52,377 nucleotides of DNA from Erysipelotrichaceae bacterium (GTDB taxonomy: Bacteria; Bacillota_I; Bacilli_A; Erysipelotrichales; Erysipelotrichaceae): NCBI GenBank assembly GCA_017432545.1, contig JAFRJA010000152.1, forward strand, positions 1 through 52,377, given 5' to 3'. The stretch's first letter is position 1, and each line of letters opens with the position of its first letter. Shown here one piece after another: positions 16,769 through 25,671 of the stretch. A program made the translations under genes and the position numbers. A model generated the notes under the pieces. That model saw only the letters and a list, made by a program, of their open reading frames with translations. It did no database searches and was not told the origin of the DNA.

Positions 16769-18381
16769 AAAAGAATCCGATTTATGTGACCGGACATAAG
16801 AATCCGGATACCGATGCGATCGTATCGGCTATTGCCTATGCGGAATTTAAAAAAGCTCAAGGTTTCAATACGGTAGCCGCCAGGATCGGTTCGGTAAGTT
16901 CCGATACTGAATATCTGCTGGAGAAATTCGGTTTTGAAGATCCGGAGCGTATCTATACGGCCAAATCGACTCTGAAGGAGATTGAAATGGATAAGGCTGC
17001 TTTGGCCTATAAAGATATGACGATGAAGGAAGCACTGGATAAGGTCATCAAACTGAAGAACCGTGGTCTGATCGTCGTTGATAAAAAGAAGAATCTTGAA
17101 GGTATCGTAACGCTCGATGATCTGACTTATATGTGGACCAAATCGGATGCGGAACTGGCTAAGATCATCAAAACGATCGATATCGATGACATTGTGAGAA
17201 CCCTTGATGGCAAGCTCGTCTTAAGAGGCACGCATCAGCTGTCTGGCAAGATGCATATGTTCCCGAGTTTGAAATCAAATGTTGAAGATGATTCGATCGT
17301 CTTGTTAAGAAATGAAGATGACAAGCTGCAGTATTGTCTGGAACTTGGCGCAACGATGCTGGTGGTATGTACATCATCACCGATTTCGGATGCCGTCATG
17401 GAAATGGCGAAAGCTGCCGAAGCGACGATCATCACGACGGAGCTGACACCTTTATTCATTACCCGTCTGATCTATCAGACTCCAAGGATAGGCAATATCA
17501 TGATCGGCAAGGACAAGATCGAATATTTCTCGATCAATGATACCGTTGATGAAGCGTCCAAGAAGATCGCCAAATCACGTCACAGATCTTATCCGGTCCT
17601 GGATAATGATGGCAAGGTCGTCGGAGCGATCTCCCGTTACCATCTGTTCAATTATCAAAAGAAACAGCTGATCTTAGTCGATCATAACGAAAAGAAACAG
17701 TCGGTCGACGATATCGATGAAGGTATCGTTTTGGAGATCGTTGATCATCACCGTTTCGGTGGTTTCTATTCGGATAATCCGATCTCGATCACTACGATGC
17801 CGGTAGGTGCAACTGCCACGATCATTGCGAACAAGTTCTGGGACAACAATCTCAAGATGACCAAGAAACTGGCCGGTCTTTTACTTGGCGCGATCGTTTC
17901 CGATACGATGAATTTCCGCTCACCGACTACAACTGATCTCGATATCGAAACAGCCAAAAAACTGGAGAAGTATTCCGGAGCCAAGGCTGAAGATCTTTCC
18001 AAAGATCTGATCGAACATTCTGAATCCTTACTCAACAAGCGTTTCATCGAGATCGTCTATAACGATTTCAAGGAATTCAATATTGATGGCAACAAGGTCG
18101 GACTGACCCAGGCTGTCTGCAAGTCCAAGGAAGAGTTTGATGCCCTTAAAGTCAACCTTACCAAGTATCTGGAAGATTCCTGCAAGACGGGTGGCTATGA
18201 TCTTATGGCCGCGATGTTAACAAATCCTAACGGTTCAGGATCATATGTGCTTTCAGCAGGCGCCAGAAAAAGAGCTGTTGGTGAAGCCTTCACGATCGAC
18301 AAGGATGGTTTTGTGGAAGGTCTGGTATCCAGAAAGAAACAGCTGCTTCCGGGCATCATCAACGCCTTAACAAATAAATAA
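16765..18381 (+). CDS. ppaC: Manganese-dependent inorganic pyrophosphatase with CBS and DRTGG domains
   Basis: A 538-aa family II pyrophosphatase. The N-terminal DHH part is GHKNPDTDAI (near 8-17). Then come CBS1 (about 70-125), a DRTGG domain (about 140-245) and CBS2 (about 250-305). The catalytic IVDHHR (near 328) and the DHHA2 domain complete it. CBS inserts in these enzymes bind adenine nucleotides and set activity by energy charge, with DRTGG adding dinucleotide sensing. It hydrolyses PPi released by biosynthesis. It is coupled to tsaC, whose own reaction releases PPi. Confidence 0.93.
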   Translation: MKKNPIYVTGHKNPDTDAIVSAIAYAEFKKAQGFNTVAARIGSVSSDTEYLLEKFGFEDPERIYTAKSTLKEIEMDKAALAYKDMTMKEALDKVIKLKNRGLIVVDKKKNLEGIVTLDDLTYMWTKSDAELAKIIKTIDIDDIVRTLDGKLVLRGTHQLSGKMHMFPSLKSNVEDDSIVLLRNEDDKLQYCLELGATMLVVCTSSPISDAVMEMAKAAEATIITTELTPLFITRLIYQTPRIGNIMIGKDKIEYFSINDTVDEASKKIAKSRHRSYPVLDNDGKVVGAISRYHLFNYQKKQLILVDHNEKKQSVDDIDEGIVLEIVDHHRFGGFYSDNPISITTMPVGATATIIANKFWDNNLKMTKKLAGLLLGAIVSDTMNFRSPTTTDLDIETAKKLEKYSGAKAEDLSKDLIEHSESLLNKRFIEIVYNDFKEFNIDGNKVGLTQAVCKSKEEFDALKVNLTKYLEDSCKTGGYDLMAAMLTNPNGSGSYVLSAGARKRAVGEAFTIDKDGFVEGLVSRKKQLLPGIINALTNK

Positions 18382-18382
18382 A

Positions 18383-19522
18383 ATGAAATATCTTCTCAAA
18401 CACGCACATCTGATTATTGATGGCAATCGTGAATTTCTTGACGGTGCCTTAGCGATCGATGGAGAAAGAATAAGTGATGTCTTTGTCCACTCCAACAAGA
18501 TCAAAGACATCGCTGATGAATATGAAGAGATCGATCTGAAGGGACAGCTAGTCATGCCCGGTTTTTTCGATACCCATACCCATGGGATCGACAGGATGGG
18601 TTTTGACAACGCCAGTCTTGAATCGATGGATAAGATCTCCTATGAGTTTGCCCTGGATGGAACGACATCTTTCCTGGCTTCTTTGTCCTACGATCTTTCT
18701 CCTGAAGATTTTGATGAACAGCTGGCCACTCTTGAAGACTACCATGGCAAGTATGCCCGTTTTGAAGGCATCCACATGGAAGGCCCATTCCTGTCCAAGA
18801 AACATTTGGGTGTGGGAAATCCTGTTCTCTTTCTTACGCCTGATCTTCAGATGGTTGAAGATTTCATGAGGAAGACTTCAAGACTTAAACAGATGACGAT
18901 CGCTTATGAACTTGAGGGGGCTGAAGAAGTTGGAAAATATCTGCACGATCATGATGTAAGAGTGATGTGCGGCCATTCCGATGCGGTATATGAAGATCTT
19001 GATGAGAATGTCGATGGCTTTACGCATCTGTTCAATGCGATGCGTCCGCTTCATCATCGCGATATAACTTTAGTCAACTGTGCCTTTATGAACAGGTGGT
19101 ATTGTGAACTGATCGCTGATGGAAATCACGTTGATCGTAATGTGCTTAAACTCGTGATAAACAATATTGATAAAGATAAGATCATTCTGGTCACTGATTC
19201 TTCGACAGCACGTAATCTTGAAGATGGTGAATATGAGTTCATGTCCAAGAAATGTACCAAGAAAGGTACAAAATTTATCACCCATGACGGTCACTATGCG
19301 GGCAGTGTCGTATCCATTAATGATGAAATGAAAGTATTAAGGGAACTTGGCGTAAAGTACACTGATCTGTTATTATATTCAAGTCTCAATGCGTTCAGGT
19401 TCTATGGGCTGGATAAGCAGTTCGGTACGCTTGAAAAAGGCAAGTATGCGGATCTGGTCATCATGGATGAGCAGCTGAATATCAAAGACGTTTATGTGAG
19501 AGGAAACTTTATACATGTTTGA
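18383..19522 (+). CDS. nagA: N-acetylglucosamine-6-phosphate deacetylase, second copy
   Basis: A 379-aa amidohydrolase with the NagA motifs FFDTHTHGIDRMGFD (near 60), HMEGPFLS (near 130), CGHSDAVYED (near 195), THLFNAMRPLHHRD (near 215) and LVTDSSTA (near 272). It is clearly different from the copy at 4550 and not in an amino-sugar operon. The two may differ in substrate or regulation. It starts one base after the pyrophosphatase stop with no obvious ribosome-binding site, so it probably relies on terminating ribosomes. Its end overlaps the DUF1146 gene. Confidence 0.88.
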   Translation: MKYLLKHAHLIIDGNREFLDGALAIDGERISDVFVHSNKIKDIADEYEEIDLKGQLVMPGFFDTHTHGIDRMGFDNASLESMDKISYEFALDGTTSFLASLSYDLSPEDFDEQLATLEDYHGKYARFEGIHMEGPFLSKKHLGVGNPVLFLTPDLQMVEDFMRKTSRLKQMTIAYELEGAEEVGKYLHDHDVRVMCGHSDAVYEDLDENVDGFTHLFNAMRPLHHRDITLVNCAFMNRWYCELIADGNHVDRNVLKLVINNIDKDKIILVTDSSTARNLEDGEYEFMSKKCTKKGTKFITHDGHYAGSVVSINDEMKVLRELGVKYTDLLLYSSLNAFRFYGLDKQFGTLEKGKYADLVIMDEQLNIKDVYVRGNFIHV

Positions 19523-19721
19523 TTTCTACTTAAGAGTCGCCATTTATTTCTTTTCCTTTTTACTGTGCCTTTTCGGTTTGAACGCCTTGAACTTCAATCG
19601 TTTCATCAGACAGGGAAAGGTAATGCAGGCACAGGTTTTATATTTTATCCTGGCGGCTTCTTTGAGCTATCTGCTTGGTTCTTTCTTTATGTCGATGATC
19701 TATTATTTTTATAAAGGATAA
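19515..19721 (+). CDS. DUF1146 (YwzB-like) small membrane protein
   Basis: A 68-aa protein with two hydrophobic helices (about 5-25 and 42-63) joined by a short basic loop containing RQGKVMQAQVLYFILA. This matches the DUF1146/YwzB family of Bacillota. Its function is unknown. It overlaps the nagA stop by 8 bp, and AGAGG lies upstream inside nagA. Confidence 0.75.
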   Translation: MFDFYLRVAIYFFSFLLCLFGLNALNFNRFIRQGKVMQAQVLYFILAASLSYLLGSFFMSMIYYFYKG

Positions 19722-19723
19722 GA

Positions 19724-20545
19724 ATGAAAAAGTTATCAGTGATAATTGCGGCTGTATTTTTCTTATCAGGTCTCTTTATAAGACCTGTTTCAGCCGATAT
19801 GGGCCCTAAACCTTCAGTGACGATCACCATAAGTGATCCGCCGGAAGGTCATTATTATGTGACCTTATTAGGCAATGAAGAACACGGTCCCTGGGGTTTT
19901 GTGAATGAAGAGAATATGGAAGCTGATGTTTCCGGTGAAGAAGAAACAGAAGCTTATAAGGCATTTCTCACTTATGAAGATGAAGGAGGTTACAGACTGT
20001 TAAACTATGTGAGTGAGTGTTCCGAGGATCACGAATTCAAATGGAGTTATTATCCGCCTGAAAACTTCAAGATCGCGATCTACAGCGTCAAGGATCAGAG
20101 CCTGAAAGTATCACAAGCGATAAACAGAGAAGCTTTTGAAGCCTACTATGATGTGAACTTCAAAAACGAAATGAGCGTCAGTGAAGACACCCGTTTAGGA
20201 AGAAGGATAGCTTTATTTGCGATAAGGGTGATCGTAACGATCGGTGTTGAATTATTATTAGGTGTGATTTTGGGCTATCGCAGCAAGTCCGAGATCAGAA
20301 CGATCATCATCACCAATCTGATCACGCAGGTCACCTTGAATCTGTTCATGTCTCTGATCGATTATTCGACCGGTGCCTATGCCTGGCTGATCTTCTTCCC
20401 GATCGGTGAACTTATCGTTCTGGTGATCGAGATGATCGTCTATCTGATCAAATTCAAAGATCAGAATAAATTCAAGACCGTTCTGTATTCCATGTTCGCC
20501 AACGGCCTGACTTTGTATCTGAGTTTTATCAGTTTGATGTTTTAA
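19724..20545 (+). CDS. Exported protein with C-terminal membrane domain, unknown function
   Basis: A 273-aa protein. The signal peptide (about 1-25) ends in SADMGPKPS, a mature N-terminus I recall from an uncharacterised Clostridia/Bacillota family. Residues 26-145 are acidic and extracellular. Four hydrophobic helices fill residues 160-273. I do not know a function. It is 2 bp after the DUF1146 gene, with AAAGGA 5-6 bp ahead of ATG. Confidence 0.7.
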   Translation: MKKLSVIIAAVFFLSGLFIRPVSADMGPKPSVTITISDPPEGHYYVTLLGNEEHGPWGFVNEENMEADVSGEEETEAYKAFLTYEDEGGYRLLNYVSECSEDHEFKWSYYPPENFKIAIYSVKDQSLKVSQAINREAFEAYYDVNFKNEMSVSEDTRLGRRIALFAIRVIVTIGVELLLGVILGYRSKSEIRTIIITNLITQVTLNLFMSLIDYSTGAYAWLIFFPIGELIVLVIEMIVYLIKFKDQNKFKTVLYSMFANGLTLYLSFISLMF

Positions 20546-20594
20546 ATAAAAAAATTTTATAATATTCTATGTATCTGAAAAGGAGGTACGTAAA

Positions 20595-20831
20595 ATGATT
20601 TTATTGATTTCTTTAGCTTTATCTGCTGCCTTCGGTTATGTAGCTGCACAGCTTATGGGCTTAAGAGGCAAATGGTATATCTATCTGCTGTTAGGTCTTG
20701 CCGGCGGCCTGGTCGGATCGATCCTGTTCGGTTTCATCGGTTTCAGTGCCGATTCCCTCATGGCGAATGCGATCGTTTCCATCGTTGGTTCATGCCTGGT
20801 AATCTTCTTATACAGGCAGCTGATGAAATAA
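20595..20831 (+). CDS. GlsB/YeaQ/YmgE-like small membrane protein
   Basis: A 78-aa protein with three hydrophobic helices rich in Gly and Ala, including LGLAGGLVGSILFGFIGF. The pattern matches the transglycosylase-associated, stress-response membrane family. A strong AAAAGGAGGT lies 7 bp before ATG, suggesting high expression. A GC-rich terminator follows at 20844. Confidence 0.65.
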   Translation: MILLISLALSAAFGYVAAQLMGLRGKWYIYLLLGLAGGLVGSILFGFIGFSADSLMANAIVSIVGSCLVIFLYRQLMK

Positions 20832-20843
20832 GCATAATAATCC

Positions 20844-20867
20844 GGACCCGTAAGGGTCCTTTATTTT
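20844..20867 (+). terminator. Intrinsic terminator
   Basis: GGACCC (20844-20849) and GGGTCC (20854-20859) pair around a GTAA loop, followed by TTTATTTT. Confidence 0.85.
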
Positions 20868-20919
20868 GGCTTTTTGATGCCTTTTAGTAATAAAAATATG
20901 TCTTTTGTGCAAAAATGCC

Positions 20920-20980
20920 TTTAAATCATCGACTTATTAGCATATAATGTTAGAATAAATAAACAGTTAGGTTCCTAACT
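20920..20980 (+). promoter_or_regulatory. marR promoter and palindromic operator
   Basis: A -35 TTTAAA (20920-20925) is followed by a 17-bp spacer and a perfect -10 TATAAT (20943-20948). The inverted repeat AGTTAGG-tt-CCTAACT (20965-20980) lies about 10 bp after the expected start site. It is a good candidate for autorepression by the MarR protein encoded next. Confidence 0.7.
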
Positions 20981-21003
20981 ACTTATTTGATAAAGGAGAA
21001 CTT

Positions 21004-21465
21004 ATGGAAAGAAGTATCATTAAAGAATTAAGATCCGTAGAACAGCTCCTTAAGGATTATTTGGAAATCGATAGAAAACCCAATGAAAAATACAATATTA
21101 CACAGTATCACATCATTGGCTATCTTTTAAAACACGATGGAGAAAAAGTCTGTCAGAAGGATCTGGAAAAAGAAACCGGACTCAAGAAAGCTTCGATAAC
21201 CGGTTCGATCGATAGCCTGGTGGAAAAGGGTACGGTCATCAGAGTGCCTTCAACTGATGACAAGCGCAAGAATTATATTTACCTGACGGATAAGATCCTT
21301 ATTCTGCGTAAACAGCTTGAAGACAAAGAAAATCTTTTCAATGATCAGATCAAGGGCAATATTCCTGAAGAAGATAAAGAAGCATTCTTCAGAGTCATGG
21401 ATAAGATCAAGGACAATATCTGCAAGCTCAGCGGTTCTAAACCGGAAACAGATCAGAACGGATAA
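21004..21465 (+). CDS. MarR family transcriptional regulator
   Basis: A 153-aa winged-helix regulator. The helix-turn-helix region runs from KVCQKDLEKETGLKKASITGS (recognition helix near 60-75) to the wing IRVPSTDDKRKNYIYLT, typical of MarR. The ligand is unknown. AAAGGAGAA precedes ATG. A palindrome in its leader suggests it controls itself. Possible targets are neighbours, but no second copy of the same palindrome is obvious before the GGDEF gene. Confidence 0.88.
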   Translation: MERSIIKELRSVEQLLKDYLEIDRKPNEKYNITQYHIIGYLLKHDGEKVCQKDLEKETGLKKASITGSIDSLVEKGTVIRVPSTDDKRKNYIYLTDKILILRKQLEDKENLFNDQIKGNIPEEDKEAFFRVMDKIKDNICKLSGSKPETDQNG

Positions 21466-21468
21466 TTG

Positions 21469-21499
21469 ATATGGCAGCTTAAGCTGCCATATTTTTATG
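21469..21499 (+). terminator. Intrinsic terminator after marR
   Basis: A perfect 24-bp palindrome, ATATGGCAGCTT (21469-21480) / AAGCTGCCATAT (21481-21492), followed by TTTTTAT. Confidence 0.85.
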
Positions 21500-21553
21500 A
21501 TTGTTTTATTGTGCCGGCTATTCAAATAGTTGTTAAAATAGAACTAAGCGGAA

Positions 21554-23716
21554 ATGGAATATATGAATATTAAGACCAGTCGTTTATTAAAAACAGTATT
21601 GTTGATAATACTTGTTTTATCTTTTATCGTGCCGATGAAAGTAGGTGCTGATGAAGAGGATGAAGGCAAAGTCGTAAGAGTAGGCATGCATGATGCGCCG
21701 TATTTCATAACCGATGAGTATGGAAGGCGTTCCGGTTATTCCTATGAATATCAGTGGAAGGTCGCTTCCTACACCGGCTGGACCTATGAGTATGTCAAGG
21801 GCAGCTGGTCGGATCTTCTGAAGATGCTGGAAAAAGGCGAGATCGATGTCATGAGCAATATTTCCTATACGGCCCAAAGAGCGGAAAAGATGCTATATAC
21901 ATCTTTGCCGATGGGAACGGAAGCATATTATTTATTTGTTTCTCCGGACAACGAGGAAATAACAGCTGATGATTTTACTTCCCTCGATGGCAAGACCGTC
22001 GGCGTCACGGAAGGAACGATCCAGATCGGCATGTTTAAAAACTGGGTCGATATGCATGGCATCTCCGTAAATCTCGTGGAGATAAACGGCGCTGATGAAG
22101 ATTCATTGGCGATGTTAGGGGATAAACTTGATGCCTTCATCACAATGGATGTCTATGGTGATCCTGAAACGGCGATCCCTTTATTCAAGATCGGTTCTTC
22201 GGATTTCTATTTTGCAGTAAATAAAGACCGTCCTGATCTTCTGGTCGAACTTGATGCGGCGATGAACAGAATCCAGGATGAGAATAAATACTATAACCTG
22301 CAGCTTCATGAAAAGTATCTGCGTAACGCCAACAATGACCGTTATCTGAGCAATAAGGAACAGGAGTGGCTGAAAGAACACGGTGCGATAAGAGTCGGCT
22401 ATCAGGATAACTATCTGGCTTTCTGCGCCTCAGATCCTCAGACCGGTGATCTTACCGGTGCACTTAAAGATTATCTGGAATATGCTTCCACGGTTTTGAA
22501 AGATGCCCATGTCGATTTTGAAACTATTGCCTATTCGACGGCCTCAGATGCTCTGGAAGCGATGAAAAGAGGCGAAGTCGATTGTGTGTTCCCGGCGAAT
22601 CTGACGGATTATGATTCGGAAGTGATGGATATCGTCATGTCACCACTTGTCATGCGTACCGAAATGGATGCAGTCGTCAGAGCTGCTGAACAGAAAGAAT
22701 TCATACGAAAACAGGACGTTACAGTTGCGGTCAATGAAGGCAACACCAACTATGATCTGTGGTTGTCGGAAAACTTCCCGACCTGGAATAGAAAATACTA
22801 TAAGGATACACCAACCGGACTTGAAGCAGTAGCCTCAGGTGATGCAGATTGTGTCGTCATCTCCAACTACCGTTTCAGCAATATCTCCAAGCAATGTGAA
22901 AAACTTCATCTCACTACCGTCTATACCGGTGTTGATATGGATTACTATTTTGCGGTTAATAAAGGCGATACTGATCTGTATTCCGTCTTGGCCAGGATAA
23001 ACAATGCGGTCCCTGATTCCGTTATCCATACGGCTTTGACTTATTATTCTACTGAAGACGTCAAGACCAGCTTTACGGATATAATAAAGGAGAACCTGTT
23101 TATCGTCATGTCGATCATTGCGGCGATCTTGTTTGTCATCCTGATCCTGTTATTAAGAAGTATCAGAGCCGAAAAGAAGATCCTGGAAGAAGAACATCTT
23201 GTTTCCGATCTCAACCGCAAAGTCTTTATCGATGCCTTGACTTCGGTCAAAAACAAGGGCTCTTTCGCCAACTTCACGCAGGAACTGCAGGCCAAGATCG
23301 ATGCGAAAGAGGATGTTGAATATGCGATTGGGGTCTTTGATTGCGATAACCTCAAGATGATCAACGATAAATACGGCCATGATAAGGGCGATATCTATAT
23401 CCGCACTGCCAGTAAACTTATCTGTAAGATCTTCAAACAGTCACCGGTGTTCAGGATCGGTGGTGATGAGTTTGCGGTGATCTTAGAAGGTGAAGATTAT
23501 GAAAGCCGAAAAGAACTCATGAGACTGTTTATCCTGCAGCGTGAACAGTTATGCCGCGATGCCAAAAACAAATGGGAAGAACCGCGTATCTCGATCGGTA
23601 TGGCTGATTTTGATCCTGAACAGGATGAAGTGGTAAACGATACGATACGTCGGGCCGATAAAGATATGTACGAAAACAAGCAGAAGACAAAAGCTTTACA
23701 AGATAAAAATAAATAG
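21554..23716 (+). CDS. Diguanylate cyclase with tandem solute-binding sensor domains
   Basis: A 720-aa membrane protein. It has an N-terminal signal/anchor, then two extracellular SBP_bac_3 amino-acid-binding-like domains (about 35-265 and 270-505), one membrane helix (about 514-537) and a cytoplasmic GGDEF domain with GGDEF intact at 636-640. It would make cyclic di-GMP in response to a bound solute. The inhibitory RxxD site five residues before GGDEF is absent (KQSP), so product feedback is unlikely. The start may be 21554 or the ATG at 21563. A TAAAAT -10 lies at 21534-21539. Confidence 0.88.
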   Translation: MEYMNIKTSRLLKTVLLIILVLSFIVPMKVGADEEDEGKVVRVGMHDAPYFITDEYGRRSGYSYEYQWKVASYTGWTYEYVKGSWSDLLKMLEKGEIDVMSNISYTAQRAEKMLYTSLPMGTEAYYLFVSPDNEEITADDFTSLDGKTVGVTEGTIQIGMFKNWVDMHGISVNLVEINGADEDSLAMLGDKLDAFITMDVYGDPETAIPLFKIGSSDFYFAVNKDRPDLLVELDAAMNRIQDENKYYNLQLHEKYLRNANNDRYLSNKEQEWLKEHGAIRVGYQDNYLAFCASDPQTGDLTGALKDYLEYASTVLKDAHVDFETIAYSTASDALEAMKRGEVDCVFPANLTDYDSEVMDIVMSPLVMRTEMDAVVRAAEQKEFIRKQDVTVAVNEGNTNYDLWLSENFPTWNRKYYKDTPTGLEAVASGDADCVVISNYRFSNISKQCEKLHLTTVYTGVDMDYYFAVNKGDTDLYSVLARINNAVPDSVIHTALTYYSTEDVKTSFTDIIKENLFIVMSIIAAILFVILILLLRSIRAEKKILEEEHLVSDLNRKVFIDALTSVKNKGSFANFTQELQAKIDAKEDVEYAIGVFDCDNLKMINDKYGHDKGDIYIRTASKLICKIFKQSPVFRIGGDEFAVILEGEDYESRKELMRLFILQREQLCRDAKNKWEEPRISIGMADFDPEQDEVVNDTIRRADKDMYENKQKTKALQDKNK

Positions 23717-23725
23717 TATAAGAAA

Positions 23726-23761
23726 ACGCCTTACTGATCTGATGATCGTAAGGCGTATTTT
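23726..23761. terminator. Terminator between the GGDEF and cyclophilin genes
   Basis: ACGCCTTAC (23726-23734) / GTAAGGCGT (23748-23756) stem followed by ATTTTTAT. It is placed between convergent genes. Confidence 0.8.
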
Positions 23762-23763
23762 TA

Positions 23764-24246
23764 TCAGATGATCTCGATCGTCTTGATACGCTGAGGCTCC
23801 ATCGGTTTATCGCGGAAATCCGTTTTTGAATCTGCGATCTCATCGACGACTTCGATACCCTTGGTGATCTTACCGAAAGCGGCATATTGACCATCAAGAT
23901 GTGGGGCATCTTCGTGCATGATAAAGAACTGCGAAGATGCGGAGTTGGGATCCATGGTCCTAGCCATTGATAAGACTCCTCTGGTGTGCTTGAGTTCATT
24001 GACGAAACCGTTGGACAGGAATTCGCCCTTGATCGTTTTCTCACTGCCACCCATGCCGGTACCCGTTGGATCGCCCCCCTGGATCATGAAACCTTTGATA
24101 ACACGGTGGAAGATGATACCGTCAAAGAAATTCTGTTTGATCAGTTCCACAAAATTTGCTACGGTTTCCGGAGCTGTTTCCGGATAGAGTTCAGCTTCCA
24201 TTTCCTTGCCGTTTTCCATCGTAATTCTGATTCTGATATTTTCCAT
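23764..24246 (-). CDS. Peptidyl-prolyl cis-trans isomerase, cyclophilin type
   Basis: A 160-aa cytoplasmic cyclophilin that catalyses proline isomerisation. Core motifs FHRVIKGFMIQGGDP (near 47-61), SASSQFFIM (near 103) and AAFGKI are all present. There is no signal peptide, so it acts inside the cell. It stands alone and converges with the GGDEF gene. Confidence 0.92.
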   Translation of the reverse strand: MENIRIRITMENGKEMEAELYPETAPETVANFVELIKQNFFDGIIFHRVIKGFMIQGGDPTGTGMGGSEKTIKGEFLSNGFVNELKHTRGVLSMARTMDPNSASSQFFIMHEDAPHLDGQYAAFGKITKGIEVVDEIADSKTDFRDKPMEPQRIKTIEII

Positions 24247-24285
24247 ATTTTTTTAATCTCGTATCACCATTCTAACATTTGGAGT

Positions 24286-24291
24286 TATAAT
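24286..24291 (+). promoter_or_regulatory. -10 box of gdhA
   Basis: TATAAT at 24286-24291, 31 bp before the gdhA ATG. No convincing -35 lies 17 bp upstream. A CGGGGG ribosome-binding sequence follows at 24310. Confidence 0.5.
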
Positions 24292-24321
24292 TAGTGCATA
24301 TATTTTTTCGGGGGTATCGTT

Positions 24322-25671
24322 ATGAATAAGTATGTTGAAGAAGTAATAGGCTATGTTAAAGACAAATATTCCGATCAACCGGAATTTGTTCAGACTGTGC
24401 AGGAGGTACTGACTTCCATTGCACCGGTCATTGATGCTCATCCGGAATATGTCAAAGCCAATATTTTAAAAAGAATGGTCGAACCGGAGAGACTTTTCCG
24501 TTTCCGCGTTGTCTGGACTGATGATAAGGGTGAAGTTCAGGCCAATGTCGGTTACCGTTGCCAGTTCAATGGGGCGATCGGTCCTTATAAAGGAGGTCTG
24601 CGTTTCAAGAGTAACGTTAATGAATCACTGATGAAGTTCTTAGGCTTTGAACAGACTTTCAAGAATTCACTTACCGGTCAGCCGATCGGCGGTGCCAAGG
24701 GCGGTTCTGATTTTGACCCGGCCGGAAAGTCTGATGATGAGATCATGCGTTTCTGTCAGAGTTTCATGACCGCTTTATATCGCTATATCGGTCCGGATGT
24801 TGATGTGCCAGCTGGTGATATCGGCGTCGGGGGAAGAGAGATCGGTTTCTTATATGGCCAGTATCGTCGCATGAAGGGTGCTTTTGAAAACGGCGTTTTA
24901 ACCGGCAAAGGTTTATCATATGGTGGTTCTTTGATCCGTCCGGAAGCGACCGGTTATGGGGCGATCTATTATCTTGAAGAAGTACTCAAACATGAAAACG
25001 ATACATTGGAAGGTAAACGTATCGCAGTATCGGGTTATGGCAATGTGGCCTGGGGCATCATGAAGAAAGCTGAACAGCTCGGGGCCAAGGTAACCTATAT
25101 GTCAGGATCGGCCGGTTATATTCATGATGAAGAAGGTATCGCCGGCGAGGAGAAACTTGATTTCATCCTGAAACTTCGTGAAAGCAATTCCAAAAACCTG
25201 AAATCATATGCTGATAAATTCGGTTGTGAATTCGTTCCGAATAAAAAGTTCTGGGGCGTCAAGGATGTCGATATCTATATGCCTTCTGCAACCCAAAATG
25301 AAGTTGGTCTTGAAGAAGCAAAGAAGATCGTAGACTCCGGTGTCAGGTACTATCTTGAAGTCTCCAATATGCCGACGACCAATGAAGCCGTTGCCTACCT
25401 CAAGGAACATGATGTGATCGTAGCCCCGTCAAAAGCTGTCAATGCGGGCGGTGTCGGTGTCTCGGCACTTGAGATGTCACAGAACTCTGAAAGACTCAGC
25501 TGGAGCGAAGAAGAAGTTGATGACAGACTGAAACGCATGATGGTCGACATCTACAACAAATCAGTCGATGCGGCGCAAAGATATGGTTTAGGTTATGACC
25601 TGATCGCCGGAGCCAATATCGCCGGTTTTGAAAAAGTCGCTCAGGCGATGTATGAGCAGGGCATATTCTGA
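24322..25671 (+). CDS. gdhA: NADP-type glutamate dehydrogenase
   Basis: A 449-aa hexameric-type glutamate dehydrogenase that interconverts 2-oxoglutarate plus ammonia and glutamate. Signatures are GPYKGGLRFKSNVN (near 90), the catalytic-lysine region IGGAKGGSDFDP (near 126) and PAGDIGVGGREIGF (near 165). The Rossmann motif is VSGYGNVAWG near 238. Its length and GSDFDPAGKSD fit the small NADP-dependent class. The stop overlaps the next ATG (TGATG), so it is coupled to the C_GCAxxG_C_C gene. Confidence 0.94.
   Translation: MNKYVEEVIGYVKDKYSDQPEFVQTVQEVLTSIAPVIDAHPEYVKANILKRMVEPERLFRFRVVWTDDKGEVQANVGYRCQFNGAIGPYKGGLRFKSNVNESLMKFLGFEQTFKNSLTGQPIGGAKGGSDFDPAGKSDDEIMRFCQSFMTALYRYIGPDVDVPAGDIGVGGREIGFLYGQYRRMKGAFENGVLTGKGLSYGGSLIRPEATGYGAIYYLEEVLKHENDTLEGKRIAVSGYGNVAWGIMKKAEQLGAKVTYMSGSAGYIHDEEGIAGEEKLDFILKLRESNSKNLKSYADKFGCEFVPNKKFWGVKDVDIYMPSATQNEVGLEEAKKIVDSGVRYYLEVSNMPTTNEAVAYLKEHDVIVAPSKAVNAGGVGVSALEMSQNSERLSWSEEEVDDRLKRMMVDIYNKSVDAAQRYGLGYDLIAGANIAGFEKVAQAMYEQGIF

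Noticed and set aside
23529..24050. 173-codon minus-strand open frame
   Set aside because: It overlaps two well-supported genes (GGDEF and cyclophilin) in another frame and has no protein-like features.
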